A stretch of DNA of 64,000 nt. It comes from Teratosphaeria epicoccoides. Its lineage: Eukaryota > Ascomycota > Dothideomycetes > Mycosphaerellales > Teratosphaeriaceae. The notes beneath the pieces were generated by a model. The model was not told the origin of the DNA. It saw only the letters and a list, made by a program, of their open reading frames with translations, and did not search any database. Below are positions 11,116-20,754 of the stretch, in pieces. Positions within the stretch are counted from its first letter, which is position 1, and each line of letters starts with the position of its first letter. Made by a program: the position numbers and the translations under genes. The stretch lies in assembly GCA_021401465.1 (NCBI GenBank), contig JADDMT010000034.1, forward strand, positions 62,001 to 126,000, written 5' to 3'.

Positions 11116-12675
11116 TAGACTACCCAATCTAGCCCCATCGGGTTGCAAGGCCCGCAAGCTCAATGCAATCCAGTTCACGCCGCTATAATTCAAGATATCG
11201 AAGGTCATTGAATATGTCTCGTTGTTGACGTTTCCAAGCCATGATCCTAAGAAGGTGCACTTGAGCCAGACCGAATAGCCGTGTGCGCTGACTCCAGAGA
11301 CGGTAGGGAAGAGCGAGCGCTCATCGCCAGAAGACGAAAAGTGGCCGCGGCAGATGAGAGATCCTGCGTGGTAGCCGTAGTCACCTGCGTACAAGGAGAT
11401 TGGCGTCCTCAAGCCGAGCTGATCGTTAGTTGTGTTTTCATGGTCGCCGTTCAAACTGTACGTAGTGTTGGCCAACGATGCAAAGTCGGCGTGCCTTACC
11501 ACATAGAAGTTCGTTCGTGGATTGTTCGTCCCGAAGACAGGGGTTGTGGCGACGGCAGTGCTAGGCACATATACAGACCTATTCTCTGCCTTTCCCGGCC
11601 GTGCGGTGAGGTACGCAGGCGAGACTCTGAGGAAGTTCGCTTCCAGTTTCTGCTCGCTATACTTCTCTCGCCAGACATGGCGATTTTCAGTGATGGCTGC
11701 ACCGTATTCGTAACTGCTAGCGCCGCCTTCATAACCAAGATTACCCCAATTCGTCCCGCCATAGGTCATATAGATATTAAGTAGCTTGACGCCAAAGCGG
11801 TAATTGTTCTTGAGTAGGACTCGAACGGATTCCTGGTTAACCAGAGCGTTACAGCCGTCTTGGTTTACACTATTAGGCCCCCAACCGGTCCCACCGCCGC
11901 CTTGAAACTCAGCAATGACAAATGGATTGCTGGGTGAAGTATTCCGATGTAAAGATTCCCAACTCAAGGGAAGCGATATGTGGGCCACACAGCGGGATGA
12001 GCGCAATCGTACCTCGAGGGATAAGCGTCAATGCCGTAGATGTCGACACTGCCTTCTCCGGTCCCAGGTGCCCACCACCCAACGGCCAGGGGATCGTTGA
12101 AGATGAATGGTACGACAATGCCCGCACCACGGAGTTGCTCTTCCACAAACGCCATGTAGTCACGATTGAACTGTGCTGGGAACTCTGTCGGGTTGAGATT
12201 CGGCCAGAGACTGTATTCATTTTCTGGCTGCACCATGATGACAGGTCTACCATTCGTTATCTGCGCCTTCGCAATAATGCCTCTCAGTCGTAACGTCCAT
12301 CCTGGCAAGCCTCCAGCTGCCACCTCGGCGTTGATAGACGGACCAGGTCGGGCAATGAGGTGAATTCCAGCTCGCGCTGCAGCTGCAAGAAATCCATCTA
12401 GGCTGCAGATACTATCAGTAAATACACGGTCCTGTTCAACTTCCGATAGCGCCCAATCAGTGTAGAACGAGACACCGTTGAAGCCCATCGCTTTGATCTT
12501 CTGGAAGACATCGAGCTAGAGTCCCGGAGCAGGAAGTCTGAACGGATCAAACTCGCCAGAGAATAACAACAATCTTTCGCCCCTGATCTTGAAGGAGTGT
12601 TCGTCTCATGTCACGAGACCCTGGCTGTATAAAGATGGCGAGCTCCGTCTGGGATCGCGATGGACAGAGAAAGCG

Positions 12676-12720
12676 TCGATGCCCAGGAGCTCGATGCCCA
12701 GGAGCTCGATGCCCAGGAGC
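12676..12720. repeat. three perfect 15-bp tandem copies inside the GH35 signal peptide
   Basis: The unit TCGATGCCCAGGAGC (plus strand) occurs three times with no mismatch. On the minus strand it encodes repeats of LLGIE in the hydrophobic core of the dead enzyme's signal peptide, lengthening it by about ten residues. The unit is a multiple of three, so the frame is kept. Confidence 0.9.
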
Positions 12721-12954
12721 AAGGTTGTGATCAAAAGCAACGAGCAGAACATCTTCATCATATGCTCCTGCTGGTCAATAACGAATCCAGGTGCAACCGC
12801 TTTGTGTGCTGTATGCTGCCGGTCAACTGTAAATGGATGGCCACTTGTGGGGCCCATAGAAGCCATTTGAAGCACCGCATCGAGCCATACAGGCTGAATG
12901 TGCTTCCGTAACTTGACAGACGCAAAACCTCCACGACCTTCAGGCCGTCGAGGC

Positions 12955-12959
12955 AAAAA
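12955..12959 (-). terminator. Pol III terminator (TTTTT) of tRNA-Gly
   Basis: Five T residues on the minus strand, starting five bases after the discriminator base at 12964, the usual place for a Pol III stop. Confidence 0.8.
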
Positions 12960-12963
12960 TTAT

Positions 12964-13094
12964 TGCATCGGCCGGGAATCGACTGGCAATTGTATCAGAG
13001 TCATGACGGAAGGGCTCGAATGTAAGGGATAGTTACACTTACACCCGGGGCTGGCCGATGGCAACGGCCAATTTTACCACTAAACCACCAATGC
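12964..13094 (-). tRNA. tRNA-Gly (anticodon GCC) with a 60-nt insert in the T-loop
   Basis: Read on the minus strand from 13094: acceptor GCATTGG pairs with CCGATGC (one G-T pair), discriminator A at 12964; D-arm region TGGTTTAGTGG fits the A box; anticodon stem GGCCG/CGGCC encloses loop TTGCCAT with anticodon GCC; T stem CCGGG/CCCGG is perfect. The T-loop is split: T54 at 13043, then 60 nt (13042-12983), then TCGATT. Without the insert the loop is the canonical TTCGATT. The insert also splits the B box that Pol III factor TFIIIC needs. A T5 run lies just downstream. Whether the gene is expressed cannot be told from sequence. Confidence 0.88.
12983..13042 (-). other. spliceosomal-type intron-like insert in the tRNA T-loop
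   Basis: The 60-nt insert begins GTAAGT and ends CAG. It holds CTGAT with its A at 12995, 12 nt before the end, fitting fungal branch sites and matching the size of the mRNA introns in this window (50-68 nt). Its 5' end can fold: TGTAAG (13043-13038) pairs with CTTACA (13026-13021). Precise removal restores the tRNA exactly, and no other placement of the boundaries does. It is not at position 37/38, where ordinary tRNA introns lie, and has no relation to the anticodon. It resembles none of the other introns found here. Confidence 0.8.
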
Positions 13095-13707
13095 TGTATT
13101 GATGTAGAGGGACAACCAAACATACATTATAATATTCAATTCTTGTATTTTTCAGGTTTCTATAAGCCGCCCAGCTTCTACCTTGAGCATATGACCTTGC
13201 GCAAAGCCTCATAAGAAGCACAGAAAGCCATCAACACTGCATCAAAAGCACATCAGGAGCAGCGCTCCACACCCTCCTTTCGCACTGTCAGAAAGTGTTC
13301 CAACCAATCATGAGACGGATCACAAGCGTCACCAGGATTGGAGACCGGCCATCGCTGCTGAAAGCAATCTGCGTTGAAGATGAACCGCTTTACCAACTCC
13401 AACCCGCTGATCCAAGACTGCCCAACATCATTCAGCATGCAACCGCAGTCTTGCAAATATGTGCATCGGAAATCAGGCTTCCGCAATCTTAGACACGGCG
13501 TGCCTCAAAGATCGCGCCTGTCAGTTTTGAACAGCAAGGACCTGATCCTGCTCTAGCCCAGCGAGTCCATGAGGCCGGCCGAGCTCCTCAACATGGTGAG
13601 AGCGCGGTCGTACGATGAGTGGAGGAGACGGACTCTTCCATACATGCCTCCTAAAGTCTAACCTGGCGCAGAGCTCTCATGACGAGGAGCTGATCTGCCA
13701 GAAATGT

Positions 13708-13783
13708 GGTTGACAGCGACTATGACGGTTGACAGCGACTATGACGGTTGACAGCGACTATGACGGTTGACAGCGACTATGAC
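13708..13783. repeat. four perfect 19-bp tandem copies
   Basis: The unit GGTTGACAGCGACTATGAC is repeated four times head to tail without mismatch, in non-coding DNA between the tRNA and the Arg-rich protein gene. There are no spacers, so it is a minisatellite and not a CRISPR array. Confidence 0.95.
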
Positions 13784-14158
13784 GACCCCGTTGAAATTCA
13801 TGCATGGAGATCACGAAGATTGCAGTGGACTGCAGTAGATGAAACAAAATGACGACCAGGAAACTTTGCTCTGATGGCACAATAAAACCCGTCACAATAA
13901 AACCCGCTATGAGACGGCAGATTGTCTATACTCACTTGCTGTCTACCCTCACCAACTCAACCGCGGAGAGCAGGGTCGACTGATGTCCAGTGCTTCCATC
14001 AGTCAAGCAAGCCTACCTCTCCACAACCATTCTCCGGGTCAACTGACCGATAGAATCTCTGCCGCTGCCGGTGAGAAGCTCCAACCACCTCAACCACGCC
14101 GTACGAACCAGTGCAACAGTTTCCTGCGCACCATCACACTTGCGAAACACCGTCGTCC

Positions 14159-16138
14159 TCACCAGTGATCTCCCCTTTCCCTCTCGAACAACCCCTCATT
14201 CCCAAAGTGGTCCAACCCCTCCTGCAACCATATGCCTTCGTTCAACAGCCTCGCAGAACCAGCTTCGCTGATCTGAAATACCTCCGGCTCATCGAATCCA
14301 TAAATCTCAACTTCATCCTCTTCGTCCTCCTCATCGCGCAGCTCCTGCATCGGGTCACGATACGTGCACCTGCCTCCACGTCTCCGCGAAGCACGGCGAT
14401 GCGAAGCAGGCGTCGCATCAGCGTCAAGGTCGATCAAGCTATCCGTCGAAGGATTGAACGTGAAGTTAAGCAGGTTCGGAGAGCGCCGTCGGTCATGTCG
14501 TCTGCGATGCTGCCGTGGCGACAGCGCATCATCGTCCGGCACCTCCATCATCAAGATGGCCACTTCATCATAAGGCAACAGCGTCCTTCGCACATGACGC
14601 CTTCCTCCTCGTCCTTGTCTGCTCGACATCCTGCGCTGGAGCTCTTGAAGCGCCTGCTGTCTTCGCTCCTGCCTGCTGAGGCGATCGCGCTGATGAAGCT
14701 CTCCAAACTCCCTTTGTCCCTGTGACAAACATTGCTGGTTACTTCTTACTGCATCGACATCTTGCCAGGACTGACTCGCAATCGCGCTCGCTATCTCTCC
14801 CACCATGCCTCTATCGATGAGAACCTGAACCCACCTCTGCCCGTCCTCACTGAGTGGGCCCGGCGCATCCAGGTCCATGTCCGCATAGAACTGGTTCGAG
14901 CCGCCCTCAGCACCACGCATGGCTCGCTCCAATCGGGGTGTGCTTGAGTGCAATACTGCAGTACGCGGATCATTCACCACATCCTCAGCTTGCCCTCGCG
15001 CTTGCTCAGACAGGGGACGAAAGCCTGCGAGATCCGCATCAACTTGCACAGGTGTTACCGCCAACTCCGCGCGTAGCGCTCTTCCTTGCACGGCTCGGTC
15101 ATTGTCCGCGTTTCCCAGTCCAGAAACCTCTCGGTCCAGTGTTCGAAGTACACGCGTTAGAAGCTCGCGGCTGTCAAGTCTCTGTTGTTGATAGGTAGCT
15201 GCACTGCCTTGTTCGCGTGTCGCAGTATTTCTCGCGCCCTCGTTTGCGGTCGCGATGCGTGCTAGATGCTCATCGTCGTCAGCATCGCCTCGAGCACGCC
15301 GCCGCTGCTCAACAGTACTACCCGCACCTGCCTGGTCACCCAGTCTATCTCTCTGCTGCCCTTCCCGCCTCCACTCCAAGATCTCAACAACTCTCCGACC
15401 CTCACCACGCAGTCCTCCAGTGCCAGTGCTGGCCCCCATCCGCCGTCTCTCCGCCCACACCTCGTCCGCCGTCTCCACGAAGCACTGATCCAGCGCCTCA
15501 TCATCCAGGGCCCAACGCAGAGCAGCCAAGACGCTACGCATCCGATCTGCTACGTCTTCAGGCATATTTGATGCCAAGGATATGAGATACCCTACCAAGA
15601 CCTCTGCAGCCTCGTTGCACTCTGATCTTCTTCGATCATGGCCCTGCGATCGAGCGTCGCTGGCCCGATTCCGGAGATTTGTGGGCTCGAGAGTGGTAGA
15701 GTTCCTCCTTGCCTGCCGAGTCGAAGTATTTCGCTCATCACTCTGTGTCCTCAGTCTGGTTCCTCGAGCCTCAGACCTTCGAGATCCGGTCCCGTAGTGA
15801 CGCCGCTCATTCAACCGCGTCGACCGCGTTAGGACTGTACATCCATCGAGACTTGGATCCCACAGCAGAGGCAGCTCGCCAGGTCTGATGAGCGGCCAGC
15901 CGCAAGCGTCACCAGAATCTTCGACATGAAGCTCGGCTGACGGCGCAGGTAGCGCAGGGGGCACAGGTATTGTTCTTGGCGAGACCTCCGCATCGTTTGA
16001 TGGTAGACGATGGCGGTCCCGGAAAATGGCATGGTTGCCGGTGAAGGGTCCTGGCGACGTTCGCGGCCGACGCGAGGAGGATGAGGAAGTTCGACGGTGG
16101 GGCGAGCTTCGTCGTGGTCTCTCGCGATCATGTTCCAT
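14159..16138 (-). CDS. Arg-rich, largely disordered protein of unknown function
   Basis: Single open frame of 659 residues from the ATG at 16138. It is very rich in Arg, Ser, Glu and Asp. The N-terminal 60 residues are basic and Ser-rich. A more ordered, helix-prone stretch (about residues 180-240, containing VLVGYLISLASNM and MRSVLAALRWALD) is followed by low-complexity sequence, an acidic DEEDEEDEVEIYGF block near 605-620, and the end HFGNEGLFERERGDHW. No signal peptide, no membrane segment, no domain that I know. Length and consistent coding character argue that it is real; a coding bias toward Arg could also come from GC-rich sequence. Function is unknown. Confidence 0.6.
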   Translation of the reverse strand: MEHDRERPRRSSPHRRTSSSSSRRPRTSPGPFTGNHAIFRDRHRLPSNDAEVSPRTIPVPPALPAPSAELHVEDSGDACGWPLIRPGELPLLWDPSLDGCTVLTRSTRLNERRHYGTGSRRSEARGTRLRTQSDERNTSTRQARRNSTTLEPTNLRNRASDARSQGHDRRRSECNEAAEVLVGYLISLASNMPEDVADRMRSVLAALRWALDDEALDQCFVETADEVWAERRRMGASTGTGGLRGEGRRVVEILEWRREGQQRDRLGDQAGAGSTVEQRRRARGDADDDEHLARIATANEGARNTATREQGSAATYQQQRLDSRELLTRVLRTLDREVSGLGNADNDRAVQGRALRAELAVTPVQVDADLAGFRPLSEQARGQAEDVVNDPRTAVLHSSTPRLERAMRGAEGGSNQFYADMDLDAPGPLSEDGQRWVQVLIDRGMVGEIASAIASQSWQDVDAVRSNQQCLSQGQREFGELHQRDRLSRQERRQQALQELQRRMSSRQGRGGRRHVRRTLLPYDEVAILMMEVPDDDALSPRQHRRRHDRRRSPNLLNFTFNPSTDSLIDLDADATPASHRRASRRRGGRCTYRDPMQELRDEEDEEDEVEIYGFDEPEVFQISEAGSARLLNEGIWLQEGLDHFGNEGLFERERGDHW

Positions 16139-16814
16139 AGTTACAAACTTGGTTGCGTTTCGTCTTGTGCTCGAAATCTTGTAGGTTGGCTGCGAATACG
16201 CTGTGAGTTGGGCCGCTTCGTACTTTTCGCGCTACAAAAACACATTGCTTCTCAATAGTACTTGACTGCACGACACTGATACCTGTATCAGACTGGAAAC
16301 AAATGCGACTGTTTTGTCTCAAATATTCTGTAGTGAGCAGTCTTGCTGCAAGACAGGGCTACAGTGGAAAATTGACTTAGCCAACGTATCACCACACCAG
16401 AGCGCTCTGCTCCAGATACTCCTTCAACCACTCGAGACCGTGGTACTCGCATTGTTCGTGGGCGGATCCAAAATAGAGTCTGTAGCACAGTTCACTCATT
16501 AGGCCGCAATTCGCTACTTCGGCCTCGAAGCTCATTCTCATGGTCATCGGCGTCCGATGCCGACTTCATGTCACGTCATGCCCTGGATTGACATGAGAGA
16601 TCAAGAGCGCGATTCTAAGTGTGCGTCAGCAGTGAATTCGAAGTCATAAGTGGGCAGCCTTACCTCGTGATTGCTGCAACTAACTGCCGACTTCTAGCAA
16701 GCCGGCTTGCTACCCGTTCGTGCTCCATACCTTGCATTCAAGACTTGCCGCCCTGCAATAGACGTGCGCAGTAGTGACCTTGCCGCCGCGCTCATACGGC
16801 ATTCGAGCGTACCA

Positions 16815-17380
16815 TCAATCCCTGCCATCACTCCCTTCCTTCTTCCTTCCCTCACCAGGGCTCCCACTCCTGTCGCGCCCGGCTCCGCCTCTCCTCGCTC
16901 CACCCCTTGTCTGCCCGCCCTTCTTCTCCGCCGGCGGTCTCACAAAAGCGAAGTCGACATGCACCGTCTGCTCGAGCAACTTCTCCCCGTTCGCGCCTTC
17001 GATCGCAGCACGTGCCTCGCTGAGAGTCGGGTACTCGATCAAGACGTAACCCTGATCACGATCACCGTCAGAAACTCATAACCCAATGGACAGTGACCGT
17101 TGAATACGTCTAGTACCTTGACATAACCCGTTCTGCGGTCCAAGTTCACGTGCAGATTCTTGATCTCACCAAACTCGCCGAACATGTCCTGAATGTCTTC
17201 CTCGCTCGCCTCCTCATGCACGTTTGTAACAACAATGATCCACCCCTCAATACTCCGCACCGCCGCCGCGTTCTCCGCCGTCTGTGTATCTTTGCTCGCG
17301 GCGGCATCGTTCTTGGCGCGCGAGGCGTCTGGCGATGAGGGCGGCGAGTCGACGTCCATTTGGGTGTCGTCGTCCGCCAT
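16815..17380 (-). CDS. RNA-binding protein Y14/RBM8A (exon-junction complex)
   Basis: Two exons, 17117-17380 and 16815-17051, split by a 65-nt intron (donor GTACTA, acceptor CAG ending at 17052). The product has about 166 residues. After an acidic Asp/Ser-rich N-terminus comes one RRM (about residues 45-125) with RNP2 IIVVTNV and, across the intron, RNP1 RRTGYVKGYVLIEY. The Y14-typical blocks GEIKNLHVNLDRRTGY and VDFAFVRPP are present, then an Arg/Gly-rich tail. Y14 binds Mago and sits on spliced mRNA upstream of exon junctions, in nucleus and cytoplasm. The protein is normal in length. The intron lies inside RNP1. Confidence 0.9.
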
Positions 17381-17737
17381 GTTGAAGGCGTAGGATCACC
17401 AATTTGATTGTGGTCTCTCCTTGCAGCGATTCGTGTGCGTAAGAAGCTTGAATGCTTGAATGTACCAATGTGACAAATGTTTGGCTGAGGCTAGCGTGCA
17501 GAAGAAGTGGGTCCATATGTACATGTATACTACCTACCATATTTTGCGTGCCTTCCGAATCCGCACCAAAACATTTACCCTCCTTCGATTCATAGTTTTT
17601 ACGTCATGAGATCCACCTGAAATGCGAGAGAGAATTATCGTACTCTAAATCTGACACGTCGACATTTGAAATAGCTGCAGACATATGCCCCATATTTCTA
17701 CGGCCGTCCTGCGAAATATCGCCATCCCGCAACGATA

Positions 17738-18769
17738 ATGCCCCAAGAAATCCGCCTTCCAGCTCCAGCCGAGCTCGCCTCCTACTCCAAAGTCGACCCT
17801 GAGCTAGAAGAGACCTTGGCAATCCTTCCCAAGCCAAAATTAGACCTCGACCATCCAGAAGAAACGATCCTGAAAATCCGAAAGAACTGGTCTTCACTCC
17901 CACCCCCCGATCCGGATCCCAGGGTCATCGAAACCAAATCGACCTACGTCACTCGCGATAGAGTCGAGCAACGTATCTTGATCTTCCGACCGGCCTCTGC
18001 CGGCTCCGCGAAGCTACCAGTACTGCTATGGTACCACGGCGGAGGCATGTGCATCGGTAGCCCCGAGATGGAAACGACCAAATGCCGACAATGGTGCCTA
18101 GATCACAAGCTTGTCGTCCTGGCTCCTGCGTACAGACTGGCGCCAGAGCACAAATTCCCAGTCGGACGCGACGACACATGGGATGCTTTCCTCCACATCG
18201 TCAGCAACGCCTCGACCTACAACGGCGATCTGACTCAAGGCTTCCTACTCGGCGGCGAGAGCGCCGGAGCCACAGTCTCGAGCGTGATCGCCCTACAAGC
18301 ACGGGATGACTCCTCGCTTTCGGCCGGAAGCGTAAAAATAACGGGTGTCTTCCTTTCCGCAGGCTCCTACATCAATCCTCACGATCCACCGTCAGAATAC
18401 AAAGATCATTATATTTCCAAGACCGACCCGAGCTGCATGAACGCTCCGCTACTATCCCAAGACTCTGTCAAACTCTTCACGCGCTGTTACGCTCCTGACG
18501 ACACTTCGCCGTTCTTTCGGGCGCCGCTTTGGCCCACTGGCCTGAGAGCTCTGCCACGGACGTATCTGCAGGCGTGCGGGATAGATCCGAACAGGGATGA
18601 CAGCATTGTATACGGTAATCTGTTGAGGAAGGCGGGTGTGGATGCGAAATTGGATGTGTATGACGGTTGTCCGCACTGTTTCTGGTTCTTGTTCGGGGAC
18701 ACGGAGAAGGGTCAGAGATGGCACAGGGAGACGAGGGAGGGCTTGCATTGGCTTCTGGGTAGATCGTAA
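17738..18769 (+). CDS. alpha/beta hydrolase, hormone-sensitive lipase family (esterase)
   Basis: 343 residues, single exon. The HSL-family oxyanion motif HGGG is at about residue 100 and the nucleophile elbow GESAG puts the serine near 175. The later block ACGIDPNRDD supplies the likely Asp, and GCPHCFW the His near 313, so the triad is complete. There is no signal peptide; the protein starts MPQEIRLPAP and is expected to be cytosolic. Family members hydrolyse short acyl esters; the natural substrate cannot be read from sequence. The 3' end is only 42 bp from the end of a convergent tautomerase relic. Confidence 0.88.
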   Translation: MPQEIRLPAPAELASYSKVDPELEETLAILPKPKLDLDHPEETILKIRKNWSSLPPPDPDPRVIETKSTYVTRDRVEQRILIFRPASAGSAKLPVLLWYHGGGMCIGSPEMETTKCRQWCLDHKLVVLAPAYRLAPEHKFPVGRDDTWDAFLHIVSNASTYNGDLTQGFLLGGESAGATVSSVIALQARDDSSLSAGSVKITGVFLSAGSYINPHDPPSEYKDHYISKTDPSCMNAPLLSQDSVKLFTRCYAPDDTSPFFRAPLWPTGLRALPRTYLQACGIDPNRDDSIVYGNLLRKAGVDAKLDVYDGCPHCFWFLFGDTEKGQRWHRETREGLHWLLGRS

Positions 18770-18811
18770 TAACATGAGCTGCCAAAATCTAGATTATGAA
18801 GAATTCGCAGC

Positions 18812-19359
18812 TCAATTCGCCTCCCTCCCACCCTCCCATTCCGACACTCCATTCTCCTCTTTCCACCGCTTCTCCACCTCCCCTCCAAACGGCGGCGGAA
18901 TCACACCGTCGATCTTCCATAGATCCATATGATCCTCCATGACATTGAACTCCCATGCAGACTCTTTCTCGACGATCGACCTCCGGCATACCTCATTGAT
19001 ATTCTTCCGGATTCTCGACGGGCCGACGCCTTCGGGGAAGTCCTTGCGGTTGGCGGCCAGATGCGAGATAGTCAGGCGAATGAACTAGGCAGCGTAAGAT
19101 GAGATTGACTGATTATTATTGCATTGCACGCGGCTTAAACCATTTTGAAAAGATACTTCTTCATTATTATCTAGCTTCTCCTGCTCGGAAACTGGCGTGT
19201 ACATAGCCACGGTACACGGGTCCAGCGGGCGTGGGATGGAAGTTGACGATGACATAGACCTTTTACATGGCAGGAGTCGATGATGTCCTTGATAAAGGTT
19301 TCCTTTTCCTCCATAGTGGTGAAGGTGTCGGACGGGTTGTAGGTGTTCCAAATTAGCAT
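18812..19359 (-). pseudogene. Tautomerase_3-type (oxalocrotonate tautomerase-like) relic
   Basis: A clear last exon (18812-19084, after acceptor CTAG) encodes FIRLTISHLAANR ... WEFNVMEDHMDLWKIDG and ends EANstop, like fungal putative oxalocrotonate tautomerases of about 150 residues. Upstream, the ATG at 19359 starts LIWNTYNPSDTFT ... EEKETFIKDIIDS, also family-like. The two parts no longer join: near 19261-19266 the frame shifts before VYVIVNFHPTPAGPVY, and no clean donor precedes the last exon. The family uses an N-terminal Pro after Met removal; here the second codon is CTA (Leu). I infer a dead gene, with the family assignment from memory of the pattern. Confidence 0.6.
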
Positions 19360-20754
19360 ATGTCTAGATGTGTGCCGAGCTCGGTAAGTTACTGATGTGC
19401 CTGTAGTAGGTAGGTGGTGCCTGTGGTATAGGATGCCTCCCAGGTCGGTAGCTCTGTTCCACGTTTGTGTCAACGACTCCCGTCATATCAAGCGTACGCG
19501 CAAGTTGGAGATGATCGCTTCATCCCGGCGATTTGCAGGAGGAGAGCTAGGGCGGTGACCTCGGGGGATTGTCGGACTGGATGAATAGGCGGTGCAGTGA
19601 TTTCGCGGCCATCAGCGTCTTCAGAACTCTGCTCAAAGTCGATGTAGAAATTATGACTCATCGGAGCACGTGCGGCCATCGCTCAGCGCACTTCGATCTC
19701 CGACCTTCTTTTGTCCCTGTTGACCACATGGGTGAAAGGGATTAAGCCAGTCACGTATTGAGGACGCAGGGTGCTCCCGTTGTACGTCTATCAGAAAAAT
19801 GAACCCAGCCGTTGCTGGACGATTGGCTAACAATAGTCCCAGCAGCGCACCTCCCAACCAATCATGGTCACGCCGCATGGCCACAGAGCAGGAGACGTAA
19901 GGGAAGCCGTCACCTGATTGGGGCTATGACCTTGTAATGCTGCATCGGCCCAACTTCGCCCTTTCTCTCCTTCTCACTGCACTCGGCGCGGCCTAGACGT
20001 CCAACTGTCTTGCTCTGAGACAGCCCGGCCGCGTTATCGACTTGCTTGGCGGCCGTCAAGCCGTCAAGCTGCTGAGCCTCCTCGATCTGAGGCTCAGCGA
20101 CCTTCCGAAATGCAAAATCCCGCACTGTCCGCACGCGGCATCGCTGACTGTTGAACACTTGGCACAGAGAAGTGATACTACTCCTGCTCGCGTGGGAACA
20201 GGGTTGGCACCATGGGACGGAGTCGCTGCTGCCAGTCGTGGCCAGCAAGAACGATGCCATTGCTCTCACTCAAACAAACCTACTGCGATGCAACGTTGCC
20301 GCTTGATGAAAGCGTGAGATCGGAGCAGACTACTACTATGGCATAGGCATCGCACTCGGATACCTCGGAGCTATTAGGTACATGATCCTTGCTCCCAGCT
20401 CCGGTGGAAAGCTTATACGCAAAGAGACTTCGGCACGAACGTCTGGCGCATGTACGCTGGCGGTGCCCTTATTCGTTGGCTTGACAACATCAAGCAAAAA
20501 TTTGACCCATCGGCCCAGATTGTAGTTGATCGGTGCCAATATTGAGCGCTCTCGACAAGACAGATAAGCTTCAAACGCCTCATAAGGCAAAGGTGATCTG
20601 TTCGCAGGACTCCCGGGATGTTCTCCATGACACAACACGCAGATGCTGTCGGGAACCTAGCGTTTCCAGCAAGATCCAGTCAAAAGTTGATCATGCCCAA
20701 TCTTTTGCTGCATATCATTTTCCAAGACTCCAAGAAGGGAAGGACGTTACGTCT
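19360..20754. other. intergenic, no gene seen
   Basis: About 1.4 kb upstream of the Zn2Cys6 factor. A minus-strand frame at 19488-19679 and others near 20000-20600 show no motif, no exon chain and no protein-like composition. Confidence 0.5.

Larger units (their letters stand above)
10918..12761 (-). pseudogene. GH35 beta-galactosidase pseudogene (LacA-like)
   Basis: A secreted family-35 beta-galactosidase in ruins. The ATG at 12761 gives a signal peptide, then family sequence interrupted by TGA at 12606-12608 (VT*DEHS, normally VTWDEHS) and TAG at 12516-12518 (GL*LDVFQ, normally GLWLDVFQ): two Trp codons lost. Both catalytic blocks survive: VQPENEY (acid/base Glu) and IAEFQGG (nucleophile Glu). 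A one-base loss near 11966 shifts the frame between YRFP and LSWE. After YVVRHADF a large part of the middle domains is missing, and the sequence resumes at TPISLYAGDYGYHAG and CRGHF of the C-terminal jelly rolls. Fungal LacA proteins are about 1,000 residues; less than 600 remain. The last 65 codons belong to something else. Confidence 0.85.

Noticed and set aside
10400..11188. 262-residue plus-strand open frame
   Set aside because: Mostly antisense to the GH35/permease relic, no motif, odd composition; a shadow of the other strand.
12983..13042. Ordinary tRNA intron
   Set aside because: Ordinary nuclear tRNA introns sit after position 37 in the anticodon loop; this one is in the T-loop, and the anticodon loop is uninterrupted.
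13708..13783. CRISPR-like array
   Set aside because: Units are directly adjacent with no spacers, and the genome is fungal.
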